A stretch of 64,000 nt of DNA, taken from positions 1 through 64,000 of the forward strand of contig JAEWUD010000030.1 of NCBI GenBank assembly GCA_023397475.1, read 5' to 3'. The stretch is from Bacillota bacterium. Its GTDB lineage: Bacteria > Bacillota > Clostridia > Saccharofermentanales > Saccharofermentanaceae. A program made the position numbers and the translations under genes. The notes below the pieces were generated by a model. The model worked only from the letters and a program-made list of their open reading frames with translations, was not told the origin of the DNA and did not search any database. Positions 24,513 through 31,663 of the stretch are shown here, piece by piece. Position 1 is the stretch's first letter. Each line of letters opens with the position of its first letter.

Positions 24513-25433
24513 CTACTCCAACAGCGACAACCAAAGTCTCTCTGATTCGTCGACAAGTCCCGCTACCATCTCCAGAAAAGGTCCGTAATTCATCGAGGTA
24601 TGGGCCAGATCTAAAGCATCGAAATATCGAGCCCGATCTTCCTTCTTGATGATAACGGGAGGATATCCATTTCTCATGAGTTCAAAATTCATGAGCATCC
24701 TTGAAGTCCGTCCGTTTCCGTCAATAAACGGGTGAATCTTCACAAATTCTCCGTGAAGCAACGTAGCACGGATAATCGGATGATACTTCCTCCACTCATC
24801 CGTAAACTCTGCGATCAGCCTTTGCATGAGGTTTGCTACCTCATAATGCTTCGGAGGTATGTGAACAGCTCCGCTGATAACAACGTTCTCACTCCGGTAC
24901 TTCCCGGCGTTCGATCCGTCGATTCCCTTAAGGATTAAGGAATGGATGTTGCGAATATTCCACTCATTCAGGGATTCCTTGCCGGCAATCAACGCCTCAA
25001 GAAAGAAAATCGCCTCACGATGATTCAAGGCTTCCAGGTGTTCTCGAATATTCTTGCCGCCGATTGTCAGTCCTTCGAGAACGACCCTTGTCTCAGACAA
25101 TGTCAGCGTATTGCCTTCGATGGCGTTACTGTTGTACGTCCATTCAACAATCAACTTCTCTCGCAAGGAATCCGCCAGGCCGCTCGAAAACGGCCGGCAA
25201 CGATCAATCTGCTCCTTTATTTCGTCGATATTGCGGAAGTCATATTCCAAGCCTATGTAATTCTCTCGATAGACTTCTCTCGCATCCAAGGGCTTTGTCG
25301 CATCTAGAGGGATTGACCAGTTTCGTCCGATTTTCATCGCACCTTCGATCCTTCCGGCCTCGCAAAGCACGCGAATTCGACGATCACTGATCCCCCATTT
25401 GTCGCTGGTTTCCTTGGAATTCATGTATTTCAT
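24513..25433 (-). CDS. Fic family protein with inhibitory helix and N-terminal HTH-like segment
   Basis: A 306-aa class-II-like Fic protein. The N-terminal 45 residues (SKETSDKWGISDRRIRVLCE, MKIGRNWSIPLD) look like an excisionase/MerR-type HTH. The inhibitory motif is SNAIEGNT (S-x-x-x-E-G) near residue 95. The catalytic motif HPFIDGNGRTSR near residue 230 is fully canonical (His, Asp, Gly-Asn, Arg). It should transfer AMP or a related group to a protein hydroxyl once autoinhibition is relieved; the target is unknown. ATG at 25433 has GAGGTG 8 nt upstream. It is upstream of the hipBST operon on the same strand, with 83 bp to the outermost operator. Confidence 0.9.
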   Translation of the reverse strand: MKYMNSKETSDKWGISDRRIRVLCEAGRIEGAMKIGRNWSIPLDATKPLDAREVYRENYIGLEYDFRNIDEIKEQIDRCRPFSSGLADSLREKLIVEWTYNSNAIEGNTLTLSETRVVLEGLTIGGKNIREHLEALNHREAIFFLEALIAGKESLNEWNIRNIHSLILKGIDGSNAGKYRSENVVISGAVHIPPKHYEVANLMQRLIAEFTDEWRKYHPIIRATLLHGEFVKIHPFIDGNGRTSRMLMNFELMRNGYPPVIIKKEDRARYFDALDLAHTSMNYGPFLEMVAGLVDESERLWLSLLE

Positions 25434-25524
25434 TCTTTTCACCTCAGCATCATTATATTCCGTTATCGGAACAATAACAATTCCTATCCATCCAGCTTAG
25501 ATGAAGAGAACTTCCGGTGTTTCC

Positions 25525-25684
25525 TTATTTCGCCTTATCCACGAAAAGGTGCTCCACCTTCCTGACAAGCCGATCCCCCCTCAAAATCGAGCTCGATGAT
25601 ATACGGCATCCAGTTCATGAACCGAAAAAAGTCTTCACAGCCGAAGCTTGGGTCATAATGCCCAAGGATTGCGCTCAGCGCCAT
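25525..25684 (-). pseudogene. Short frameshifted gene remnant
   Basis: On the minus strand a frame from ATG 25684 reads coding-like sequence (HYDPSFGCEDFFRFMNWMPY, IIELDFEGG). It loses frame at a run of six G residues; the other frame continues RLVRKVEHLFVDKAK to a stop at 25525-25527. No family is recognised. It is probably the broken end of a gene between Fic and the CPBP protease. The coding character is a judgement from amino-acid composition. Confidence 0.35.
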
Positions 25685-25705
25685 GCCGAACCATAAACAC
25701 TTTGA

Positions 25706-26605
25706 TCATTTTGCGCCTACTTTCTCCTCTTGCAAAGGAACTGCGACTTTTTTTCGTGAATGCCTCGTATACAGGATGCTAATTACTGCGAAGGACAGAA
25801 GTTGCGCGATAATGATCCGCACGATCAGAAGATCATCCGCTCCGTCAGATGTAACTACGTGTACCAGATTGGACGCGATCAGATTGTTGAACAGGTGATC
25901 GCCGATTCCCATCCAAAGTGAGCCCGTCATCTTGTAGAGCATCCCCCACTTGAGGCTCATAATACCGGCGAGAACGACATAACCTACACCCAGAACGACT
26001 AGGTTCCCAACCGAGGACTCGCCGTCCATGTAGCTCCGAAGCGGCATGACCCAGTGCCAGACACCGAACAGAAGTGCGGCAAACAGATTGGCCTTCGCAA
26101 AGGAAACCTTCCCCGTTAAGATCTTCAAGTTCAACCCGCGAAAAATTCCTTCCTCCATCCATACGTTAATTAGATTCATCAGGATGCACAGGAGGACAAA
26201 GACGACCCCGGTCTGACGAATCGGCTCTCCGGATATGGAGAATCCACTGACGAAGAACTGGATCGAGGGACGCTTCTGCTGGGAGATCAATAGGATGATT
26301 TCCACCGCATAGGAGATCGCAAAGCAAACCAGACCGAGAAGCAGTCCAGCTCCTAGATTCCGGGCGATTTTCTTCTTCTTGAAACCGATATCGGAGAACT
26401 TCCACCGGAAGAATCTTATGCAGACAAACAAGACCGCGATTCCAAAAAGTTTATGGAGAAAATTCTCCGCCAGAGCCGTCTCATCGGTTCGAATCACAAA
26501 GCATTCGACCGCTCTTGCAGCCAGACAAATGAGAAATATCACAAAACAGGCCAGGTACGGGTGTTCCAGGATTTTCTTCTTCAAATCTTGTTCCTCATTC
26601 CACAT
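25706..26605 (-). CDS. CPBP family intramembrane metalloprotease
   Basis: A 299-aa membrane protein with about eight hydrophobic segments. The CPBP (CAAX protease/bacteriocin-processing) motifs are present: MEEGIFRGL (EExxxR) near residue 151, FGVWHWVMPL (FxxxH) near 186, and GDHLFNNL (HxxxN) near 249. It is likely a membrane protease for a peptide or self-immunity function. Its start overlaps the end of the lipoprotein gene by 11 nt (translational coupling), and the acyltransferase lies upstream; the three may be one operon. Confidence 0.9.
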   Translation of the reverse strand: MWNEEQDLKKKILEHPYLACFVIFLICLAARAVECFVIRTDETALAENFLHKLFGIAVLFVCIRFFRWKFSDIGFKKKKIARNLGAGLLLGLVCFAISYAVEIILLISQQKRPSIQFFVSGFSISGEPIRQTGVVFVLLCILMNLINVWMEEGIFRGLNLKILTGKVSFAKANLFAALLFGVWHWVMPLRSYMDGESSVGNLVVLGVGYVVLAGIMSLKWGMLYKMTGSLWMGIGDHLFNNLIASNLVHVVTSDGADDLLIVRIIIAQLLSFAVISILYTRHSRKKVAVPLQEEKVGAK

Positions 26606-27212
26606 ACATCATCTTAAATCGTGCGACTTCCCATGTCCCGTTGATATACTCCATCTGGACCTCGAGACCTTTGCCGCCCGATAGAATCGGATAGGAGATA
26701 TCCACAGACAGCACTTCGGAGGTCTGCTTCGTTTCTTCCTCGGCTACCCTCTTGATTTGGATTGCCGTCCAGTCACAACCGGTTGACATGTCCTGATAAA
26801 CCTCGTATCCGTTCCGCTCCATATATTCTTCAGCTGCATCCAGGGTCCGGAGGACTTCATTCATCTCCGTGAAAACAAGGATGAGTGTCTTCTCGTCGGC
26901 ATAGTTCTCCTGAACCCATTTCTTATAGTCTTCCGCCGACCTGTCGAACGCCGAAATATCGATAGTCACAAGTCGTCGTTCTTCTTGGGCCCCTGCGCTC
27001 GCGATGAATTCAGCTGTCGCAGCCTTGAGTATCTCCGTGTTGTCGGAGGTAAGCTCTTCTTGTACTTGAACAGATGTTTCGACGGCCGTTTGGATCGTCT
27101 GCGTTTCCACTTGCAGTGATTCCGCCGGACTTCCTACCCCGCACCCACAAAGCAGCAGGAGCGAACAACCGAGAGCGATCAAGCATTTTGCATATTTCGA
27201 TAAATCTCTCAT
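26595..27212 (-). CDS. Hypothetical lipoprotein
   Basis: A 205-aa protein with signal peptide and lipobox LLLLCGC (Cys 23 or 25), an acidic Gln/Thr-rich linker (residues 28-60) and a C-terminal domain with alternating beta-like strands (LVTIDISAF, TLILVFTEM, WEVARFKMMYV). No family recognised. GAGAGGAC precedes the ATG. It lies between the acyltransferase (15 bp upstream) and the CPBP protease (overlapping), consistent with an envelope-related operon. Confidence 0.78.
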   Translation of the reverse strand: MRDLSKYAKCLIALGCSLLLLCGCGVGSPAESLQVETQTIQTAVETSVQVQEELTSDNTEILKAATAEFIASAGAQEERRLVTIDISAFDRSAEDYKKWVQENYADEKTLILVFTEMNEVLRTLDAAEEYMERNGYEVYQDMSTGCDWTAIQIKRVAEEETKQTSEVLSVDISYPILSGGKGLEVQMEYINGTWEVARFKMMYVE

Positions 27213-27227
27213 TCCGAACGTCCTCTC

Positions 27228-28211
27228 TTACAGGATCTTCTTGAGTCCGGGAATCCGGATCAATACAAAATACCCGATCGCGAAGCACAGCGGCACACAG
27301 ATCAAGGCTGTCAGCAGAAATTTGAAGATCGGCATGATCGTAAGTGGTCTTAAAAGAAGGCAAGCCGTAATGATGATCGGCGGGTGGAACATATAGGTCG
27401 CGAATGCGCTTTTCGAGAGAGCTTGGCCAAGGAGCATGATCGCGGCCCAGAGACCAAACCCAACGGCAAGCGCGAGGATCAGACAACGCTTCCCTGTTCT
27501 TGCGTCAAGCCTCGAGAAACCATCTCCCCGATATGCGATGATTCCGGCGACGAACAGGACAATGTACTGCACGAAGTAACAGAACTGCATATTCAGAAAG
27601 TCCGTTCCGATCGGCAAGACGATACGGATCAGGAACGCGAGCAACGCGATCAACAGACCCAGGCCAAAGAGAATCTTCGGGGTTACCTTGACCGTCCTCG
27701 CGGAAGGATTCTTGCGAACGAGGCGGACCAAGGCATATACCAAATTGAACAGAAACAACGCCAGCACAAACCACATCGGGCCGGATCCCTCCAGCTCCCA
27801 AACACTTGTCATGTACTGTCCGTAATAATTCAGGAAGCCGGGCAACTCTTCACCGAGAAAGTCTGCCAGATAGTACGACATTAGCGGATTGATGATAACC
27901 ATATACACGACGCCGGGTATCACAAGCCGGATCAGACGATCCTTCAGAAATTTGCCGAAACCCTTGCGATCATACGCCGCGGGAACGAAGTATCCGGAGA
28001 TCAGAAACAGAAAACCCATGAAGAAGGCCTGCAAGAAGCTCTGGAAGAAGCCGAAAAGGATCATCTCCGCGACGCCGATCTCCGCTCCCTCGTTATAATA
28101 CCAACTGCCGAAGCCGCTGTACGTCACCGCCAGATGCATCAGGATCACCAGAACGATGACAAAGACCCGAATACTGTCGATGTACATGAGCCGGTCCTTT
28201 TTCTCGTTCAT
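27228..28211 (-). CDS. Acyltransferase 3 family membrane protein
   Basis: A 327-aa protein with about ten membrane segments. The N-terminus has YIDSIRVFVIVLVILMHLAV, the usual acyltransferase-3 opening (R and H in the active helix), plus FLISGYFVPAAYDRKGFGKFLKDRLIRLVIP with the conserved Arg pair. The family O-acylates sugars of peptidoglycan, lipids or antibiotics. GGAGG lies upstream of the ATG. First gene of a likely operon with the lipoprotein and CPBP protease. Confidence 0.9.
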   Translation of the reverse strand: MNEKKDRLMYIDSIRVFVIVLVILMHLAVTYSGFGSWYYNEGAEIGVAEMILFGFFQSFLQAFFMGFLFLISGYFVPAAYDRKGFGKFLKDRLIRLVIPGVVYMVIINPLMSYYLADFLGEELPGFLNYYGQYMTSVWELEGSGPMWFVLALFLFNLVYALVRLVRKNPSARTVKVTPKILFGLGLLIALLAFLIRIVLPIGTDFLNMQFCYFVQYIVLFVAGIIAYRGDGFSRLDARTGKRCLILALAVGFGLWAAIMLLGQALSKSAFATYMFHPPIIITACLLLRPLTIMPIFKFLLTALICVPLCFAIGYFVLIRIPGLKKIL

Positions 28212-28307
28212 GCATCTTTCCTCCGCGAAACGTTATAGGCAACATTATACGGGCAAAAAGATCGTAAATATACATGACTTTCGTCATAGGCTGACTGCAA
28301 TAAGTAA

Positions 28308-28460
28308 TTATTTCTCCTCTTTTCCCTTTCTTGCAGCGAATTTGTACAGTGGCATTGCCTGCGGTGTTTTCGCGAAAAAATCATCGTACTCAGTTTCCAT
28401 TTTGTTTGCCTTCAAACCGGTGATTCCTTTAAGCACGCATGAAAACGCGCTTTTTTTGGC
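28308..28460 (-). pseudogene. C-terminal gene remnant
   Basis: On the minus strand, between TAG at 28461 and TAA at 28308, one frame reads coding-like residues (GITGLKANKMETEYDDFFAK, then TPQAMPLYKFAARKGKEEK) with no proper start or binding site. It looks like the tail of a lost gene in the gap between the TetR gene and the acyltransferase. I do not recognise the family. Confidence 0.35.
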
Positions 28461-28481
28461 CTAATTATAGACGTTCTTCAC

Positions 28482-29069
28482 TTATTTTGACGATGAATCG
28501 ACGCCTAACAGACGAAAGGAGAGCGTTCTGATCACTTCTTTTTTCGATACCATATCTGTCATCGACCTATCATGAACGACCGCGCTGATACCTGACAACA
28601 GAAACTCCGCCATCAGGTTAGAATCAACTCCCGGAAGCGGTGCTACCTCTCCCTTTCTCGCGTAGATATCAATCATATCAGCTATACAAGGCCGCAGAGT
28701 AACGAGCGTGTTGTGATGCAGAATTGCGAGTATTTGCGCATCCATTGCTTGAATATCCATTTCGGAATACGATGCTATCGAATTTTCTAATGCGGTAAGC
28801 AGGGTCTCGAAAACCCACGCGAATCTCTGTTCGCCAGATGTCTCGACAATCGTTTTTGCCTCTCTCACGTAATCCGCATTGAACTGCTCCAGAACCGCTC
28901 GAAAAATCTCATCTTTGGAAGCAAAATGATGATAGAACATCCCGATTTCGCCCCCTGCCTCACCAACGATGGAGCGTATCGAAGTCTTCTCATAACCCTG
29001 AGTAACGAACTGACGAGTGGCAATCTGAAGCAGTTCCTGCTTTCTCATTTCCGGTTGTTTTCTAGCCAT
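28482..29069 (-). CDS. TetR family regulator of the nitrilase operon
   Basis: A 195-aa TetR protein: LLQIATRQFVTQGYEKTSIRSIVGEAGG followed by IGMFYHHFASKDEIF for the HTH (residues 14-58), and an all-helical C-terminal domain. It overlaps the nitrilase gene by 8 nt and follows it in one operon. The two AGAACAWTGTTCT palindromes at the operon promoter are its probable operators. Confidence 0.9.
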   Translation of the reverse strand: MARKQPEMRKQELLQIATRQFVTQGYEKTSIRSIVGEAGGEIGMFYHHFASKDEIFRAVLEQFNADYVREAKTIVETSGEQRFAWVFETLLTALENSIASYSEMDIQAMDAQILAILHHNTLVTLRPCIADMIDIYARKGEVAPLPGVDSNLMAEFLLSGISAVVHDRSMTDMVSKKEVIRTLSFRLLGVDSSSK

Positions 29070-30030
29070 GACATTCTTCCGCCTCTCTTACTAAACTCAT
29101 CCATTTCTTACTGTTCTTCTCATAGTTTCGAATCCCCTTGCGGGTGACGAGGGGCATTACAATGCCGCGAAATACTGCATTACCCGGATGCAACCATCTC
29201 TTATGGTAAACGATTGGTTCAACCGGCCGATCATCGGACGGTTCCAACGATACTTCAACCACCGCATAGGATTCCGCGCTTCCCATTCGTGTCTTAGGCA
29301 CCCCGTCCGATCCGGTGACCAGCGAGCCGCCCATCAGTCGGAAGTTCTCGTTGAAGTCTTTCACAAAATATCCACCGGCGAATTCGGGAAAGGAACCCAC
29401 GGAATTAACAAAGACCGTCGGTCTTCGGAGATACTTCGAGTATACCGATGCGATCATCTCCGGCTGCTTCTCGAAAAGTTCGATATCCTTCCCGGATATT
29501 CTCGCGTTCGTCCGAAAAGGCGCCGGACTGGCATGCGGCATCAACATAAAATCAATATTAACATCCTTCATTCTCTTCAAACGATCCATGTAGTGATTAT
29601 CGGCGCAGATCCCGATTCCTATCCTTCCGATCCCTGTATCCAGATAAATGTTGCCGCCGGACCGTTTGAAGCAGTAGGATTCTGCATCCTCCTTGCGGAT
29701 TACCCCGCATATATTCCCTTCCGGACTACTGAGCAGGTAAGAGTTATAGAAATCTCTGCCATCCGTCTCGATGAACCCCGCACCGATATAGATGCCCAAC
29801 TGTGCAGATAAATCGCAAGCCCAGCGTGCCGTCTTACCGTCGATAGGTTCCGCGAATTTCCAGATCGATTGATTCGGAATATATCCGCAACCGGATAGTT
29901 CCGGAAGTACAGCAAGATCGATACCTTCCTTCGAAGCCTCCATAATCATTGATGCAGCCTTTGTATATCCCGTCTCCTGATCCGAGAAATAATTATTCAG
30001 CTGCAACATAGTAATTCTAATTACGCGCAT
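29062..30030 (-). CDS. Carbon-nitrogen hydrolase (nitrilase superfamily)
   Basis: A 322-aa amidase/nitrilase-fold enzyme. The catalytic triad is visible: Glu in LAVLPELSGCGY (about residue 45), Lys in GVIRKEDAESYC (about 117), and Cys in GIGICADNHY (about 150). It likely hydrolyses an amide or nitrile; substrate unknown. The strong AGGAGGG site precedes the ATG. First gene of an operon with TetR, whose promoter carries paired palindromes, so expression is probably substrate-induced. Confidence 0.88.
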   Translation of the reverse strand: MRVIRITMLQLNNYFSDQETGYTKAASMIMEASKEGIDLAVLPELSGCGYIPNQSIWKFAEPIDGKTARWACDLSAQLGIYIGAGFIETDGRDFYNSYLLSSPEGNICGVIRKEDAESYCFKRSGGNIYLDTGIGRIGIGICADNHYMDRLKRMKDVNIDFMLMPHASPAPFRTNARISGKDIELFEKQPEMIASVYSKYLRRPTVFVNSVGSFPEFAGGYFVKDFNENFRLMGGSLVTGSDGVPKTRMGSAESYAVVEVSLEPSDDRPVEPIVYHKRWLHPGNAVFRGIVMPLVTRKGIRNYEKNSKKWMSLVREAEECHG

Positions 30031-30046
30031 AAACAGCCCTCCTTAC

Positions 30047-30095
30047 AGAACAATGTTCTCTTATTCTAAATTAAAGAACATTGTTCTGTCAACAG
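30047..30095 (-). promoter_or_regulatory. Promoter with twin TetR-type operators
   Basis: On the minus strand TTGACA and TAGAAT are separated by 18 bp. Two near-identical 13-bp palindromes, AGAACATTGTTCT (30075-30087) and AGAACAATGTTCT (30047-30059), lie 28 bp apart, one in the spacer adjoining the -35 box and one downstream of the -10 box. Likely bound by the TetR protein of this operon. Confidence 0.82.
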
Positions 30096-30137
30096 ACTCT
30101 ATGATCAAATATGGAAGGGCATGGAACTCATGGTGCT

Positions 30138-30175
30138 TATAAAGAAACGGCAGCACCATGGGTACTGCCGTCTCA
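30138..30175 (-). terminator. Terminator after the hxlR remnant (duplicated sequence)
   Basis: On the minus strand ACGGCAG pairs with CTGCCGT, followed by TTCTTT. The sequence, including flanks GAAACGGCAGCACCA and CATCTGCA, is repeated almost exactly at 31560-31597. Confidence 0.75.
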
Positions 30176-30213
30176 TCTGCATTTTCCGAAAAAGATATGC
30201 AGCTCTTCATTCA

Positions 30214-30483
30214 TCATTCTCTTGCCATCCGCTTCTGATACTCTTCGCCCCAAGTCCACATCGCGTCATGGATGATCTTAAGACTCTTTCCCGTCTCTGT
30301 CAGAGAGTATTCGACTCTTGGCGGGACCTCCGCATAGACCTCACGGTGCACCAGACCGCTCTCCTCCATGATTCGCAGGTGCTGGGTCAGCACCTTCTGT
30401 GAGATACCTGTGAGGGATTTCTTCAGCTGTCCGAAGCGCCTGGTTCCCGCAAGAAGATCGCGGACGATGAGCATCTTCCATCC
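30214..30483 (-). pseudogene. HxlR family regulator, 5'-truncated
   Basis: The last 86-89 residues of an HxlR-type winged-helix regulator are intact: WKMLIVRDLLAGTRRFGQLK, KVLTQHLRIMEESGLVHREV and RVEYSLTETGKSL. The family normally has about 20 more N-terminal residues with a conserved Cys (CPVE.L..I.GKWK). Here the frame runs into TAG at 30490-30492 just before GWK, and the sequence beyond belongs to an oxidoreductase on the other strand. An internal ATG at 30474 could start a shortened protein but has no binding site. A deletion that removed the shared promoter region explains both broken genes. Confidence 0.8.
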
Positions 30484-30782
30484 GTGAAGCTAGTCGACAC
30501 ACCGGAATTTCCCTCCATGTTTAACCGTTGGCGAACGCTATGGGTGAAGCTCTCGATCTTCTTCGTGCAATAGACGACGTCCGGTGGACGTTCCTAAGCC
30601 CCGCAGCTGATTTCCGTGCTGAGGGTCCACGTACCGGCACGTATGCGCTTGGCGGCGAGGAGCTAACACTGAGCGGCGCAGGCGAGAGTCAAATCAGTTA
30701 TGCCGACTACGCAATTGCAATGGTAGATGAAGCGGAGAACGCAAGGAATATTCATGCACGGATCAGCGTTGTGGCGAAGTGA
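30484..30782 (+). pseudogene. NAD(P)-binding (NmrA/YwnB-like) oxidoreductase, C-terminal remnant with frameshift
   Basis: The C-terminal third of an atypical short-chain oxidoreductase. One frame reads KLVDTPEFPSMFN (30487-30525), then the next frame continues PLANAMGEALDLLRAIDD, WTFLSPAADF, GTYALGGEEL and ISYADYAIAMVDE to the stop. Loss of a single C near 30525 accounts for the shift. The Rossmann-fold N-terminus is missing altogether, replaced by the 5' edge of the divergent hxlR remnant. HxlR regulators are often divergently paired with this oxidoreductase family. Confidence 0.8.
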
Positions 30783-31536
30783 TTCCCTGTCTCTTTTCGC
30801 GCCAGGCGTTGAAACCGTAAAGACTCAGCCCGCCGATCACGAAGAACAGGGAGATGAACTGCGACGTGGACAGGAGCCCAACGCCTCCGCGGTCGTCATT
30901 GCGCAGGAATTCGATGAGAAAGCGTCCGATTCCGTTCAGTACGAGATATGCGGCTCCCACATTTCCCTTGTTCTTTGCATGTTTACTGTAGATGATGAGA
31001 AAGGCTGCTAAGGCAAAGTTAGCGATAGCAGATATCAACTGCGTAGGGATCAGCGAAATGCCCGCCGGCGCGATACTCCCTTCAGGGAAAGTGACCCCCC
31101 ACCAATCTGTCGTCGCGCGGCCGTAACAGCAGCCTGCAAGGAAACAGCCGATTCGACCGAATCCTTGGGCCAGAGAGACGGATGGTATCAGCAAATCCAG
31201 ATACGAGAAAAAGTCGCATCGCTTGATCTTACAATACAGGATAGCGGCTAGGACACCGCTGATAATGCCACCATACACGACAAATCCGCTGCCGCTGAAT
31301 ACTTCCCATGGACTCTTCAGAAACATCGGAAATTCAACAATTACGTATAAAATTTTCGCGCCGACAAACCCGAGAATTGCACAAAGAATCGTTAAATTGA
31401 GGACAATATCACTACTGAGCCCTTTTGTCTTCGAGCGGAACACACTTACCATCATCGCTACGATGACCCCCAGCCCGATCATCAGTCCGTAGCTATGTAT
31501 TGTTATTCCGCCAATTGAGAATAGATCATAGTGCAT
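30763..31536 (-). CDS. lgt: Prolipoprotein diacylglyceryl transferase
   Basis: A 257-aa membrane enzyme that transfers diacylglycerol from phosphatidylglycerol to the lipobox Cys of prolipoproteins. Seven hydrophobic segments are visible. The family signature GRIGCFLAGCCYG (residues 128-140) contains the essential GRIGxF pattern, and HSYGLMIGLG with the conserved His is near residue 14. The stop overlaps the end of the oxidoreductase remnant on the other strand by about 20 bp. Several lipoproteins in this window could be its substrates. A short GAGAGAAG site precedes the ATG. Confidence 0.93.
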   Translation of the reverse strand: MHYDLFSIGGITIHSYGLMIGLGVIVAMMVSVFRSKTKGLSSDIVLNLTILCAILGFVGAKILYVIVEFPMFLKSPWEVFSGSGFVVYGGIISGVLAAILYCKIKRCDFFSYLDLLIPSVSLAQGFGRIGCFLAGCCYGRATTDWWGVTFPEGSIAPAGISLIPTQLISAIANFALAAFLIIYSKHAKNKGNVGAAYLVLNGIGRFLIEFLRNDDRGGVGLLSTSQFISLFFVIGGLSLYGFNAWREKRQGITSPQR

Positions 31537-31559
31537 CCGATACTTCTCTCCTCTTCTGA

Positions 31560-31597
31560 TAAAGAAACGGCAGCACCAAGGGCACTGCCGTTACATC
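31560..31597 (-). terminator. Terminator after the surface protein (duplicated sequence)
   Basis: On the minus strand ACGGCAG and CTGCCGT form a hairpin followed by TTCTTT. It is nearly identical to 30138-30175, including flanking bases, indicating a recent duplication or a small dispersed element. It separates the surface-protein gene from lgt. Confidence 0.75.
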
Positions 31598-31663
31598 TGC
31601 AATTTTCTATTAAATCCATCTTCTGACATTTTTGCAAGAAGTTTCCGAAATGATAGACAATTA

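Noticed and set aside
25640..25705. Peptide with MVRHG, like the start of a histidine phosphatase
   Set aside because: The frame stops after 19 codons and no further phosphatase motif follows in any frame.
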